DNA of 64,000 nt from an uncultured Pseudomonadota bacterium (GCA_903828595.1 CAIKMS010000032.1:1-64000); one strand, 5' to 3'. Positions 37,587 to 47,028 are shown, numbered from the stretch's first letter. The notes: generated by a model not told the origin, from the sequence alone. Program-made: numbers and translations.

Positions 37587-37814
37587 TTAAGAGACGCGCT
37601 GTCTGAGTAACCACTGACGGCCACAGACATCACATAACATCGCTTCACCGTAACGTGAACGACTGGCGAATGAGCCGTCGGCACGCACCGCCCAGTTACC
37701 ATGGCCTTGCACGCCGCTGTCGCCTTCGCGCACGTGCAATTCGCAGCCGCTAGTGGCGCAAAAATAGTCCCCGCCAAACAAAACCGAAGGATTCATTCTG
37801 TCTGTAGTGCTCAC
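37587..37814 (-). CDS. Small cysteine-pair protein, possible zinc-binding
   Basis: A 75-residue product with two Cys pairs: YFCATSGCEL (CxxxxC) and MLCDVCGRQW (CxxC), which could bind one zinc ion, linked by GVQGHGNWAVRADGS. I believe similar short proteins occur in related bacteria but cannot name a family. The start is GTG 37814 with GAGG about 5 nt upstream; an ATG at 37796 is less well placed. No signal peptide or membrane helix. Convergent with tatC, 19 nt apart. Confidence 0.62.
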   Translation of the reverse strand: MSTTDRMNPSVLFGGDYFCATSGCELHVREGDSGVQGHGNWAVRADGSFASRSRYGEAMLCDVCGRQWLLRQRVS

Positions 37815-37957
37815 TTCAGCCTCAACCCTAAGCGTTGGTTATGGATACCGTTGTGCAGCATATTTTGGTGCTCCGGCGATGCCGACTGTCATTGCAGGGG
37901 CTAGGTCAGATACTGCACACTCCGATGGCCTTCTGCCAACAGGAATATCGAAACATC

Positions 37958-39463
37958 ATGACGCTAACGGCACCCGCAACAACGCCACCCACTCTTAGTC
38001 ACCCGCGCGGCATCTGGGTCTTAGCACTCACGGAGATGTGGGAGCGATTTACCTATTACGGCATGCGGGCCTTGCTGGTGCTGTTTTTGGTATCCAAGGT
38101 AAGTGACGGCGGGTTCGCGCTGGACGATCACACCGCGGCGGCCATTTACGGACTGTATACCGCCGGCATTTATTTAATGGCCGTACCGGGTGGCTGGATT
38201 GCCGATCGGCTGATCGGGGCGCGTAATGCCATTATGGCCGGTGGTGTTTTGATTACGGCAGGCAACCTGATCCTGGGAATTGCACCGAGCTCTACGCTGT
38301 TTTGCGGTGGCCTGCTGGTTATCGCACTCGGTGTAGGTTTACTTAAGCCAAACGTCAGCGCCATTGTCGGCAGCCTCTATCCTGAGGGTGGAGCGCGACG
38401 CGATGCGGGCTTTAGCCTGTTCTACATGGGTATTAATGCCGGCGGGTTTCTGGGTCCTATTGTGGCAGGACTGGTAGCGCAGTATGCCAATCGTCGCTGG
38501 GGATTCATCGCTGGCGCGTTCTTTATGATCTGTGGTGTCGCTCAGTTTTGGCTGTCCAGACGACACCTAGGCACGGCAGGTGCCAGCCCGCGCGATGCCA
38601 AGGGTGCTGAATGCCCTGTTCGATTTGGATCGGACTGGTATCCGATGTTAATCGGCACGGGAGCATTGGCATTGTTGGCGATCGCGCTAGGCACGGGATT
38701 CATACCCGTTACAGCGACTGGTCTATCGCACTATGCGGCATGGCTAATCGTGGCCACAGCAATTGGCTATTTTGGCTATTTGCTACTGCTGGCTAATTTG
38801 ACATCAGTTGAGCGCGGCCGTTTCGTGGTGATCTTATTGTTGTTCGCGTCCTCGGCGGTTTTCTGGTCAGGCTTTGAACAAGCAGGATCCAGTCTGAATC
38901 TTTTTGCCGAGCGTTATACCGACCGCATGATCAGCGCTTTGCACTGGGAAATGCCTGCTGAACTGCTCCAGTCGTGGAACTCGCTGTTCGTCATTATGTT
39001 TGCGCCGATCTTTTCTTGGCTATGGGTGATGCTGGCGCGGCATCAGTTGAACCCGAGCGCACCCTTAAAATTTGCGTTTGGCCTGTTGTTAATGGGCTTG
39101 GGCTTTTTAGTCATGGTCGGTGCGGCCCAAGTCGTTGTGCGCGGCGGCCACCCGCTACCGTCTTGGTTGATCGCCACCTATCTATTGCACACCTTTGGCG
39201 AGCTGGCTCTTTCACCGGTGGGGCTGTCTTTCATCACTAAGCTGGCCCCGCAGCGCTTTGTGGGTCAGGCCATGGGGCTTTGGTTTTTATCCACCTCACT
39301 GGGTAATCTGATTGCCGGCATCGCAGCGGGGCAGTTCTCGGCAGATAATATCGCTGCCTTCCCTGATCAATTCTTTCAGGTCTTTGTGTTAGGTGCCGTA
39401 GGTGCTGTCGTGCTTGTGTTACTGGCACGACCTGCGCAAAAGCTGATGGCTGGCGTTGAATAA
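37958..39463 (+). CDS. Proton-dependent oligopeptide transporter (POT/PTR2 family)
   Basis: A 501-residue MFS-type di/tripeptide:H+ symporter with about 14 hydrophobic segments. The POT signature EMWERFTYYG (ExxERFxYY) lies in the first helix, and LYTAGIYLMAVPGGWIADR and GFSLFYMGINAGGFLGP are the second family pattern. ATG 37958 is the conserved start region; AGGAA lies upstream. The next gene is another type of oligopeptide transporter, which suggests peptide use as a nutrient. Confidence 0.93.
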   Translation: MTLTAPATTPPTLSHPRGIWVLALTEMWERFTYYGMRALLVLFLVSKVSDGGFALDDHTAAAIYGLYTAGIYLMAVPGGWIADRLIGARNAIMAGGVLITAGNLILGIAPSSTLFCGGLLVIALGVGLLKPNVSAIVGSLYPEGGARRDAGFSLFYMGINAGGFLGPIVAGLVAQYANRRWGFIAGAFFMICGVAQFWLSRRHLGTAGASPRDAKGAECPVRFGSDWYPMLIGTGALALLAIALGTGFIPVTATGLSHYAAWLIVATAIGYFGYLLLLANLTSVERGRFVVILLLFASSAVFWSGFEQAGSSLNLFAERYTDRMISALHWEMPAELLQSWNSLFVIMFAPIFSWLWVMLARHQLNPSAPLKFAFGLLLMGLGFLVMVGAAQVVVRGGHPLPSWLIATYLLHTFGELALSPVGLSFITKLAPQRFVGQAMGLWFLSTSLGNLIAGIAAGQFSADNIAAFPDQFFQVFVLGAVGAVVLVLLARPAQKLMAGVE

Positions 39464-39506
39464 TCGCGGTCTACGCGCACAGATCAGTCGATAGCAGAGG
39501 CAAATC

Positions 39507-41438
39507 ATGGTGAATGGCAAAGCACAGCTGACCTTTCGTGCGGTCGTACTGTCTATCCTGTTAACGATACCGCTGGCGGCCGCCAACGCGTATCTGGGGC
39601 TCTTTGCAGGACTTACAGTCGCTACCGCCATTCCGGCGGCCGTGATCTCGATGGCCGTGCTCCGGGTACTCGGCAAGTCCGGGGTGCTTGAGAACAATAT
39701 CGTAGCAACGGGTGCTTCGGCAGGCTCGTCGATCGCGGCGGGCGCCGTCTTTACGCTCCCAGCGTTAGTGGTATTGGGCACGTGGAAAAGCTTCCCGTAC
39801 TGGTGGGTTATGGCGATCAGCGGGCTCGGTGGGCTTTTGGGCGTGCTGTTTTCCGTTCCCTTACGTCGTACGCTCATTCTGGAACAGAACCTCAAATTCC
39901 CGGAGGGCGTGGCGACTGCAGAGGTGTTGAAAGTTGGCGCAGACCCCACGCGGGGTGTGAGCCTGCTAGCCAGTGCCGGGCTGATGGCGGCTTTAACCAA
40001 ACTCAGCGCCACATCGGGTTTACGACTGATTCCGGACCTTTTTGTCATCACGCGCAACTTTGCCTCCGGCATTCCGGCCGTATTCAGCTTTGCGTTGTCG
40101 CCTGCCTTGTTAGGCGTGGGCTATATCGTTGGAACTAACGTGGCCGTTTTGATGGCTGCCGGTGGGTTTTTCGCCTGGTGGGTTTTGATCCCTGCATTCG
40201 CCGCTTATGTTCCTACCCATGAACCCGTACTCGCCGCGCAGCTGCAGGGCCTAAGCACCCTGCAAATCGCCCATGCGTTATGGAGTGCTAAGGTACGCTA
40301 CGTGGGCGTCGGTGCCATGCTCACCGGCGGACTCTGGTCACTGTGGAGCCTGCGCCGCTCTTTATGGTCTGGCATTGCCACGGGCCTGAGTGCCGCACGT
40401 CAGGGATCTACGAAAGTTGCTGAGGCCGAACGAGACCTGCCCATGCACCTAGTGCTGACCGGCATCGTGTTGTTCGTCATTCCTTTGTACGTGTTGTACT
40501 GGTTGGTCGTCGGCTCGTTAGGCATCGCTTTAGCCATGGCCATCATCATGATCGTGGCAGGTTTTGTGTTTTCCTCCGTCTCCGGTTACATGGCAGGCCT
40601 CGTGGGCTCTTCCAATAATCCGGTTTCCGGAATCACGATCTCCACCATTTTATTTGCCTCGCTAGTGCTGCTGCTGTTTTTAGGCTCGGGCTCCGCCGTA
40701 GGGCCAGTCGCCGCGATTTTAATTGGTGCGGTAACCTGCAGCGCAGCGGCGGTGGCCGGCGACAATCTGCAAGACCTCAAAGCAGGTCAACTCATTGGGG
40801 CGACTCCGTGGCAACAGCAGTTGATGCTAGCGATTGGTACGCTGGCCAGCGCGGTGGTCATGGCGCCAGTTTTAAATCTGCTGCTTGAAGCCTACGGCAT
40901 CGGCGCCGCTGCACATCCTGGCATTGAACCGTTGGCAGCACCCCAGGCCAACCTCATGGCGGCTGTAGCCAAGGGAATTTTTGGCGGCGGGCTGCCATGG
41001 GACATGGTGGGCTTAGGCGCGGTCATCGGCAGCTTGGTGATTATCTTGGATCAAATTCTGGCCCATTTTAAAACCGCCTGGCGAGCGCCGATTTTGGCTG
41101 TTGCGGTGGGCATCTATTTACCGCTGGAGTTATCCACACCGATTTTAGCCGGCGGAATCTTGGCGGATTTAGTAGAACGCAAGCTGCGCGCAGCTTATCA
41201 GGATACGGCTCTGGAATCAGCACGTCAGTCCGGGTTGCTCATTGCTGCCGGACTGATTGCCGGTGAGGCCATTATGGGCGTGTTAGTGGCTATACCGATC
41301 GTCATCTTTAAAAACGCAGACGTACTCGCCCTCAATGACGCTTGGGCCGCAGGCCAAGGGTCAGCCTTAGGGCTGCTAGCGCTGATGAGCCTATGGATCT
41401 ATCGCGCCGCCAGTAGGCCGGCAAGTTCAGCTGGTTAA
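39507..41438 (+). CDS. OPT family oligopeptide transporter
   Basis: A 643-residue polytopic protein of the OPT superfamily (oligopeptides or metal-chelates). The N-terminal AANAYLGLFAGLTVATAIPA, NIVATGASAGSSIAAGAVFT, and LKFPEGVATAEVLKVG are strong signatures. About 15 hydrophobic segments. It follows the POT gene by 43 nt and is likely cotranscribed. Whether it moves peptides or metal-siderophore conjugates cannot be told. Confidence 0.93.
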   Translation: MVNGKAQLTFRAVVLSILLTIPLAAANAYLGLFAGLTVATAIPAAVISMAVLRVLGKSGVLENNIVATGASAGSSIAAGAVFTLPALVVLGTWKSFPYWWVMAISGLGGLLGVLFSVPLRRTLILEQNLKFPEGVATAEVLKVGADPTRGVSLLASAGLMAALTKLSATSGLRLIPDLFVITRNFASGIPAVFSFALSPALLGVGYIVGTNVAVLMAAGGFFAWWVLIPAFAAYVPTHEPVLAAQLQGLSTLQIAHALWSAKVRYVGVGAMLTGGLWSLWSLRRSLWSGIATGLSAARQGSTKVAEAERDLPMHLVLTGIVLFVIPLYVLYWLVVGSLGIALAMAIIMIVAGFVFSSVSGYMAGLVGSSNNPVSGITISTILFASLVLLLFLGSGSAVGPVAAILIGAVTCSAAAVAGDNLQDLKAGQLIGATPWQQQLMLAIGTLASAVVMAPVLNLLLEAYGIGAAAHPGIEPLAAPQANLMAAVAKGIFGGGLPWDMVGLGAVIGSLVIILDQILAHFKTAWRAPILAVAVGIYLPLELSTPILAGGILADLVERKLRAAYQDTALESARQSGLLIAAGLIAGEAIMGVLVAIPIVIFKNADVLALNDAWAAGQGSALGLLALMSLWIYRAASRPASSAG

Positions 41439-41448
41439 ATTCAGCGCT

Positions 41449-42156
41449 TTAGCGAATCGGAGGAATCAATAGTGTATTAGCGCGGCAGGCGCCGCGCAGT
41501 ACTTCGCTACTGCACGCGCGTGGTGCTAAGTCGCGCGTTAAGCAGATTCGCACTTCTCGCAACCGCGGTTGACTGCCACCGGAACAGGTTATGACCAGAG
41601 AGTCGGTGCGCAGCTCTGGGTTGGTTTTTAGGAAAGTTTGCCTTAATACCTCAGGGCTTTCTTCGATGGGTAGCTTCGCCAGGCTTAAGGCCGTCGGTGG
41701 ATTGACCCTGGCACGGGCTGTTCTTACCAAACGAAAATAATCCTGAGGATCTAAACCACTGCAACTGCCGTGCGTGCTCCACTCGTGCTCAATGAGCCCG
41801 CGAGCCGGCATAAGGTCTAGCATGGAGTCAACGACGTAACGCGGCGGACGGCTGCGCTCACAGCGCTCGGGCCAGCCGCGCTCATTTTGCGGCCACAAGC
41901 CGTGCACGATAAAACCAAAAGCGCGAGGTCCGCTGCACTGCGCCGACATCGGTGACTCTAAACAAAAAGCCGGCGACCACGACAGTGTCAGCACGTAGTA
42001 CTCAAAGCGCCCGGAGACCGACCCGCCGTCTTTGTTATAGGCGGCTTGAGCGCTACCCACCAAAAAACACAACAGCAGCATCGCCAGACAACGAGTAGGA
42101 CTCAAACGTAACCCAGATCGGCTGATAGCTGCCGGCAAATTCCACCCTCTGGTCAT
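41449..42156 (-). CDS. RNase T2 family secreted ribonuclease
   Basis: A 235-residue exported endoribonuclease I-like protein. The signal peptide ends near AQA (36-38). Both active-site segments are intact: FIVHGLWPQ with H85 and EHEWSTHGSC with H124, E125 and H129. Several Cys residues should form disulfides. It would degrade external or periplasmic RNA to nucleotides. Divergent from the EamA gene by 98 nt; AAAGG is 8 nt before the ATG. Confidence 0.94.
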   Translation of the reverse strand: MTRGWNLPAAISRSGLRLSPTRCLAMLLLCFLVGSAQAAYNKDGGSVSGRFEYYVLTLSWSPAFCLESPMSAQCSGPRAFGFIVHGLWPQNERGWPERCERSRPPRYVVDSMLDLMPARGLIEHEWSTHGSCSGLDPQDYFRLVRTARARVNPPTALSLAKLPIEESPEVLRQTFLKTNPELRTDSLVITCSGGSQPRLREVRICLTRDLAPRACSSEVLRGACRANTLLIPPIR

Positions 42157-42239
42157 TCAACACACCTTTGTTGGTCAGTCATGAGACGAATGCGTCATCC
42201 ACCGAACTTAAAAGCTCAGGTGGCAATGGCGCGGCGCAC

Positions 42240-42245
42240 TATAAT
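42240..42245 (+). promoter_or_regulatory. -10 box of the EamA transporter gene, probably leaderless
   Basis: A perfect TATAAT ends 9 nt before the ATG at 42255, leaving a 5' leader of no more than about two bases. No Shine-Dalgarno fits. The -35 is weak. Confidence 0.5.
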
Positions 42246-42254
42246 CTTACCAGT

Positions 42255-43190
42255 ATGTATGAACGTAGCGCCCCCTCCGCCCGTGACGCCAGAACGCAAT
42301 TGCTGTGCTTTGCTACGATTTATTTGGTTTGGGGTTCGAGTTTTTTAATCTCGAAGATCATGGTGGCGCATCTGCCGGTGTTGCTCTCAGCCGGGGTGCG
42401 CTTTGTTGGCGGTGGACTGCTTTTGATGGCGCTGGCACTGTGGCGCGGCGACTCTTTCCCGCGTGGCCTGATCGAATGGCGTCACTGTGTGGTGATGTCC
42501 GTTCTAACCATCATGATTTCAACCGGCATTAATACCTTTGCATTACGCGTATTACCTTCGAATCAGTCGGCTCTACTGAACTCCAGCTCGGCCCTATGGA
42601 TCGCTCTGTTGGGGACCCTAGGGCCGCGCGGCCATAAGCTGTCTCTCACCACCAAGCTAGGGCTTACGTTAGGATTTCTGGGGGTTGGTTGCGTGTTGTG
42701 GCCGCGCGGCGGCTTTGTTCTTGAGCACTTTGGCTGGCAGTTAGCGGTGATCGCAGGCTGCCTGTCATGGGCTACCGGAACTTTGTACTACCGTACCTTT
42801 AGCCCGCGCACCTCACCCCTGATGTTCACCGCTATGCAGATGCTGACCGGTGGTTCAATACTTTTGGGGTTTAGCCTGCTCGCAGGCGACAGCGCGCGAT
42901 GGTCATGGGCGCCGGCAGGGATTCTTTCGCTGCTTTATCTGACCTTAATCAGCTCTTGCTTAGCTTATGGCGCCTATATTTGGTTAATGCGAAACACCAC
43001 GCCGGCGAAGCTAGGCACTTACGCGTACGTTAATCCCTTAATTGCGACCGTATTAGGTTGGGCTGTACTCGGCGAAACTCTAGGCTGGGTCCAGGTGTTT
43101 GGCACAGGCATTATTCTCGCCGGTGTCGTCCTGATCACGCTCTTCGATAAAGCCAAAGGATCGGCGCCTAGCGCCAAGCGATCGGGCTAA
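42255..43190 (+). CDS. EamA/DMT family transporter
   Basis: A 311-residue drug/metabolite transporter with ten predicted helices in two EamA repeats; IYLVWGSSFLISK opens repeat 1 and GCLSWATGTLYYR repeat 2. Such proteins export amino acids or other metabolites; the substrate is unknown. The ATG at 42255 is 9 nt after a TATAAT, so the mRNA may be leaderless; an upstream in-frame start at 42168 would precede this promoter. Confidence 0.9.
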   Translation: MYERSAPSARDARTQLLCFATIYLVWGSSFLISKIMVAHLPVLLSAGVRFVGGGLLLMALALWRGDSFPRGLIEWRHCVVMSVLTIMISTGINTFALRVLPSNQSALLNSSSALWIALLGTLGPRGHKLSLTTKLGLTLGFLGVGCVLWPRGGFVLEHFGWQLAVIAGCLSWATGTLYYRTFSPRTSPLMFTAMQMLTGGSILLGFSLLAGDSARWSWAPAGILSLLYLTLISSCLAYGAYIWLMRNTTPAKLGTYAYVNPLIATVLGWAVLGETLGWVQVFGTGIILAGVVLITLFDKAKGSAPSAKRSG

Positions 43191-43219
43191 GGTCTAAACC
43201 ACCGCCCTGGTCTGGCTGC

Positions 43220-43561
43220 CTACTTACGCCAGAAGGCCTGACCAATAAAGCTAACAATACTCACAATCAGGGAAGCCGCCACAGCAGTTCCGAAGGACGC
43301 CACGTGCATGCCGTGCAGCAAATGGCTGACCAGTGAGACCATCGCGCCATTGAGTATTAGGATAAACAGCCCAAGCGTCAGAACGGTCACCGGCAGGGTC
43401 AGCACAAACAAGATCGGACGTACAAAGGCATTGATCAAACCCAAGGTGAGTCCGGCAATTAAGAGTGTGGTGGGTGAATCAAAATACAATCCACCTAAAA
43501 AAAACGTGGCGACCCAAAGACCCACCGCCGCGAATAACCCGCGTAAAACAAAGTTCGGCAC
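43220..43561 (-). CDS. Phage-holin-family (4-TM) membrane protein
   Basis: A 113-residue protein with four hydrophobic helices, resembling the COG1950 four-helix membrane family annotated as phage holin family. LTLGLINAFVRPILFVLTLPVT and LGLFILILNGAMV are typical. The start is GTG 43561 with AAGGAG 6 nt upstream. No other phage gene is nearby, so a lysis role is unlikely; the true function is unknown. Confidence 0.85.
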   Translation of the reverse strand: MPNFVLRGLFAAVGLWVATFFLGGLYFDSPTTLLIAGLTLGLINAFVRPILFVLTLPVTVLTLGLFILILNGAMVSLVSHLLHGMHVASFGTAVAASLIVSIVSFIGQAFWRK

Positions 43562-43604
43562 TGTGAGCTCCTTTAAGTGACTAACCCTTCGACTATACCG
43601 CCGC

Positions 43605-44948
43605 TTATCGGCAGCGGACACCTCGGCGATACACATACTCGATGTCGGCAAGCCGATCGACGTGACGCAACACATCACCCCGTACACAGACTAGATCGGC
43701 AAACTTCCCCGCACTCAGCGTACCTCGCTGATGCTGTTCACCTAAAGCGACCGCTGGCCAATAAGTCGCTCTACGCAGCGCTTCGCTGACATCTAAACCG
43801 GCCTCACGAACTAAAGCCTCAACTTCTTGCCAGGTTGCCCGGCCCGGTAAGTGTGCCGGATCACCAGCACCCGAGCCGGCAACTAGCAGGGCTCCACCCT
43901 CCAATAAGGCAGCGACACGAGCAGCGATCGCGTCGCCTCGAGCCGCCGTGTTCGGATAAGCAACTGCTAAAGTCGGTGTATCTGTCAAGGAGTGCCGCAC
44001 GTCTTGAGCGACCACTGCCGGCCAACGCTGTGTCCATTGCGGATCATCGAAGGGCTCATGGTTTTTTAACAGCCACGAGTAATTCCACCACGGTGACAAG
44101 TTACTGACCACCACCAAAGGGCGGTGGATATCTAAGCGTCGATGCAACGCGTCCATCACGAGAGTCGACCAGGGCGCACTGCCGTCGCCAAGGCCAATCA
44201 GTCCGTCAATGCCGCACGCCAAGGCGGTCGCCCAATCAGTGTCAGTGTCAGCTACCGCATGGACACTTAAGCCCAAATCATGCGCGGTAGTTACCACGGC
44301 ATTTAAGACAGGAAGGGGTATGAAACGGATATCACGCAAGACCAGAAGATCAACGCCACTACGCGCTAATTCTCGTACGCGCACAGCGGATTCTTTGGGA
44401 TCACCCAGAAAACGGCGGTCCCAGCGGGTTGTTGCTTCTGTAGTTAAGTCAGGACCGGAGGTAAAAATTTGCGGCCCTGCGCTCATCGACTCCGCGGCGC
44501 GATGACGCATGGTTATGGCGGCATCCAGCGGACTTGCGGTGTCGCGTACTGTCGTAACTCCGGCCCGCAGTAGGTCATCCATGGCTATAGGCATAACCAC
44601 TCGCTGCGCGAGTGGCAGGTACCATTCGTTCCAGCGCGTAAGATCGGTGTGTCCCAGGCGACTCAAATGCACGTTCATGTCGCACAGGCCAGGCATCAGC
44701 GTGCAACCTTCGGTGGAGATTCGCAGCGCATGGTCGGGTACCGGCAGGCTAACGACCGTACCGACTTCCAGAATTCGCTCCCCATCGATCAACACGACGC
44801 TATCGGCCAAAGGCTCACCACCCAGACCGTCAATGAGCAAGCCGCCCACCAGTGCCGTAAGGTTCGCGGAATAGGTCTGTGCTCGCGTAGACAGCACGGG
44901 TAGACCAGCAGCTGCCAAGGTGGCCTTGAGGAAATGCCGACGCCTCAT
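43605..44948 (-). CDS. Tat-exported amidohydrolase-superfamily protein with lost metal ligands
   Basis: A 447-residue protein with a twin-arginine signal (RRRHFLKATLAAAG) and an amidohydrolase body: the beta-sandwich (VLIDGERILEVG), TLMPGLCDMNVHLS, and C-terminal GTLSAGKFADLVCVRGD. The usual HxH after beta-1 is NxH (N92, H94); the later DSIEH-type His is replaced in CGIDGLIGLGDG; the catalytic Asp segment reads VAGSGAGDP rather than GTDAG. So the fold is retained but the metal site looks broken. Its start overlaps the SRPBCC stop (ATGA). Confidence 0.85.
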   Translation of the reverse strand: MRRRHFLKATLAAAGLPVLSTRAQTYSANLTALVGGLLIDGLGGEPLADSVVLIDGERILEVGTVVSLPVPDHALRISTEGCTLMPGLCDMNVHLSRLGHTDLTRWNEWYLPLAQRVVMPIAMDDLLRAGVTTVRDTASPLDAAITMRHRAAESMSAGPQIFTSGPDLTTEATTRWDRRFLGDPKESAVRVRELARSGVDLLVLRDIRFIPLPVLNAVVTTAHDLGLSVHAVADTDTDWATALACGIDGLIGLGDGSAPWSTLVMDALHRRLDIHRPLVVVSNLSPWWNYSWLLKNHEPFDDPQWTQRWPAVVAQDVRHSLTDTPTLAVAYPNTAARGDAIAARVAALLEGGALLVAGSGAGDPAHLPGRATWQEVEALVREAGLDVSEALRRATYWPAVALGEQHQRGTLSAGKFADLVCVRGDVLRHVDRLADIEYVYRRGVRCR

Positions 44949-45406
44949 GAGCGGGGCAGCCTTTGGGCGCTGACCTGGGACTCAACGGCTGTTTTTAATT
45001 CCGCCAACGAGTAAATCCAGGATTTGCGTAGTCCCATCCACGCCTTATCCCAGGAGGGCAGTGCAGGCACGCCACTACCCAGGACGCGAACAACGGCACC
45101 ATGAGCGTCTGCGTCAAACATCAGGTCGTCGACGATCGGTGCCAAATCGGGGGGACAGCTGACAAAAGGAGGCTTGACGTAAATCAGGCGTAAGCGCCTT
45201 CCAACATCAAAAACATCAATGACGGCCTCACAGGTTGTGCCATCTTTGCGCACCATGCGCCAGCGCCCACCACGGCGGGCTTCAATTAGTACTTCGGTAG
45301 CGTACCATCGGGCTAACCAGTCAGCCTGCGTGCAGGCTTGCCAGGCCATAGCCGGATCAGCGGCGATGCTGATCGTGTGGGCATAGCCACGAGTGTTTAT
45401 CTGCAT
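44945..45406 (-). CDS. SRPBCC/AHSA1-like domain protein
   Basis: A 153-residue single-domain protein of the START/Bet v1 fold: AHTISIAADPAMAWQACTQADWLARWYA and GGRWRMVRKDGTTCEAVIDV follow the AHSA1 pattern, which forms a hydrophobic ligand cavity. ATG 45406 with GAGAG upstream. It overlaps the Tat amidohydrolase start by four bases (ATGA), so the two are translationally coupled. Ligand unknown. Confidence 0.85.
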   Translation of the reverse strand: MQINTRGYAHTISIAADPAMAWQACTQADWLARWYATEVLIEARRGGRWRMVRKDGTTCEAVIDVFDVGRRLRLIYVKPPFVSCPPDLAPIVDDLMFDADAHGAVVRVLGSGVPALPSWDKAWMGLRKSWIYSLAELKTAVESQVSAQRLPRS

Positions 45407-45483
45407 GAAAATACTCTCTGCTCGTGCCACCATTGTGCCTGCAAGAGTGCACACGGAACAATCGTCTCAGTCAGGAGAAGTTC

Positions 45484-45879
45484 ATGGTTTCATCATCGGT
45501 CAACATCATCATCGCACTCGCGCTACTGCAATACTTGGCATTTCTTTTTGCCGTAGGTAGTGCCCGTGGCCGATTTAAGGTGTCAGCGCCGGCCACGACG
45601 GGACATCCGGAGTTTGAGCGTTACTATCGGGTTCAGATGAATACGCTGGAGCTGCTGGTCGCGTTTGTACCTGCCATGTACATGTTCGGCTACTACATGG
45701 GGACACTTTGGGCTACCGTTCTCGGGTCGGTGTACCTGATCGGGCGCGTGCTTTATTTTTATGCCTACATCGCTGATCCCAGCAAACGCGCACCTGGCTT
45801 TATGTTGTCCTTAGTGCCGATTCTGGCCCTGATCTTTGGCGGTCTGTACGGTGCCGTACGCGTCACGTTCGGCTTTTAG
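45484..45879 (+). CDS. MAPEG family membrane protein
   Basis: A 131-residue integral membrane protein with four helices, of the MAPEG (microsomal glutathione transferase/eicosanoid) family; FERYYRVQMNTLELLVAFVP carries the conserved ExxxRxxxNxxE-type pattern. ATG 45484 has GGAG 6 nt upstream. Divergent from the SRPBCC gene. A glutathione-linked role is inferred from the family only. Confidence 0.9.
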   Translation: MVSSSVNIIIALALLQYLAFLFAVGSARGRFKVSAPATTGHPEFERYYRVQMNTLELLVAFVPAMYMFGYYMGTLWATVLGSVYLIGRVLYFYAYIADPSKRAPGFMLSLVPILALIFGGLYGAVRVTFGF

Positions 45880-45886
45880 TCTGTTC

Positions 45887-46939
45887 TTAAGGCAGCGGGC
45901 GGGCATTTTGCCGACGTACGAGTTCGTTTGCCAGACGCAGTTCCGCCGCGGCCAGTAAGTCGCGCAGCTCGGTTCCATCGACGGTTACTTGGGCAGGAGC
46001 ACACTGAGCTTGGATTCGAATAATGCGGTTACCTATGCGCATGGTAGCCGCATGAGCGGCATGGCGAATACGATTCGCCGCGGTCTGCGCAGCCCCTAAA
46101 TCCGCGCCACGCAATAAGGCAACAAACGTATGTTCGTCGAGTCGTGCGGCGAGATCAGAGTCTCGCAGTGCCCTAGTCAGTACGCTGGCAACTAACTTAA
46201 CTGACGCGCTAGTCAACTGCTCCACATCGTCATCTTTTTCACTGACTAACGGTTCGATACGAATTAATAAAATGGAATATCGCAACCCAGTGCGGGCGCC
46301 TTTTTGGCGTTCTGCGTCAACAGCGTCATTGAAAGCCGCGCGACTGGCCAGGCCTGTTAAAGGGTCGGAGTTACTGTACTGTCGCTCTCGGCGGCGAGCA
46401 GCCAGCAACTGATGCCCTAGCTCGGAAGTTAGCCATCCAACGATGTAAAAAGGACCGATCGTACCTAGCGTACGTGCTAAAAATGGCAGGGACCCTATAG
46501 CCAGGCCCTCAGTCAACCACGCACTGGCAAAGTAAAACAGAGTTATCAGGGCAAGCAAACTCAAAAGATAAGCCGATGACAGCGCCATCGCGGCCAAAAC
46601 GATCGGCAGCAAATACAAGCTCAGTAGGGGACTCATTGGTCCACCGGTCTGCAAAACTACAAAAGTAACGTAGAGCGTTGTAGAAAAAACGTCGGCGAAC
46701 AATTTCAGGCCTACGGCAAAATCTAGCCAGCGCGGAACACGTAAGGCCAAGCTGATCAACCCCAATAACCCCATGGCCAGCATCATGCCCAAGCGCAGAT
46801 GTCCGTTCTGGGTCGCCACTTCATATAGGCCACTGATTATGAGCGCGAGCGTATTTGCCAGGGCCATACTTCCCCGCAACAAGTCAAAATCAGCGGAGGC
46901 TTGCGCCAGGCTGCTACGCCGCTCACCCAGCAGTCTCAT
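45887..46939 (-). CDS. Membrane protein with degenerate GGDEF domain
   Basis: A 350-residue protein: six hydrophobic segments (about 25-185) then a cytoplasmic GGDEF-like domain starting SDPLTGLASRAAFNDAV. The signature loop reads RLDEHTFVALL instead of GG[DE]EF, and the first metal-binding segment reads LLIRIEPL rather than a DxDxFK form. It should not make c-di-GMP; a sensing or partner role is likely. It is 90 nt downstream of the EAL protein gene on the same strand. AAGGAG precedes the ATG by 6 nt. Confidence 0.85.
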   Translation of the reverse strand: MRLLGERRSSLAQASADFDLLRGSMALANTLALIISGLYEVATQNGHLRLGMMLAMGLLGLISLALRVPRWLDFAVGLKLFADVFSTTLYVTFVVLQTGGPMSPLLSLYLLPIVLAAMALSSAYLLSLLALITLFYFASAWLTEGLAIGSLPFLARTLGTIGPFYIVGWLTSELGHQLLAARRRERQYSNSDPLTGLASRAAFNDAVDAERQKGARTGLRYSILLIRIEPLVSEKDDDVEQLTSASVKLVASVLTRALRDSDLAARLDEHTFVALLRGADLGAAQTAANRIRHAAHAATMRIGNRIIRIQAQCAPAQVTVDGTELRDLLAAAELRLANELVRRQNARPLP

Positions 46940-47028
46940 GAGTACTCCTTGATCTTTGCCGGACGCGAACTCCAGTACGTACCGATAGCTAAACAGTGGC
47001 CAATACCTACCATGGATTAGGACTCGCG

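Noticed and set aside
43220-43561. Prophage remnant suggested by the holin-family protein
   Set aside because: No other phage genes nearby; this four-helix family is common in non-phage contexts.
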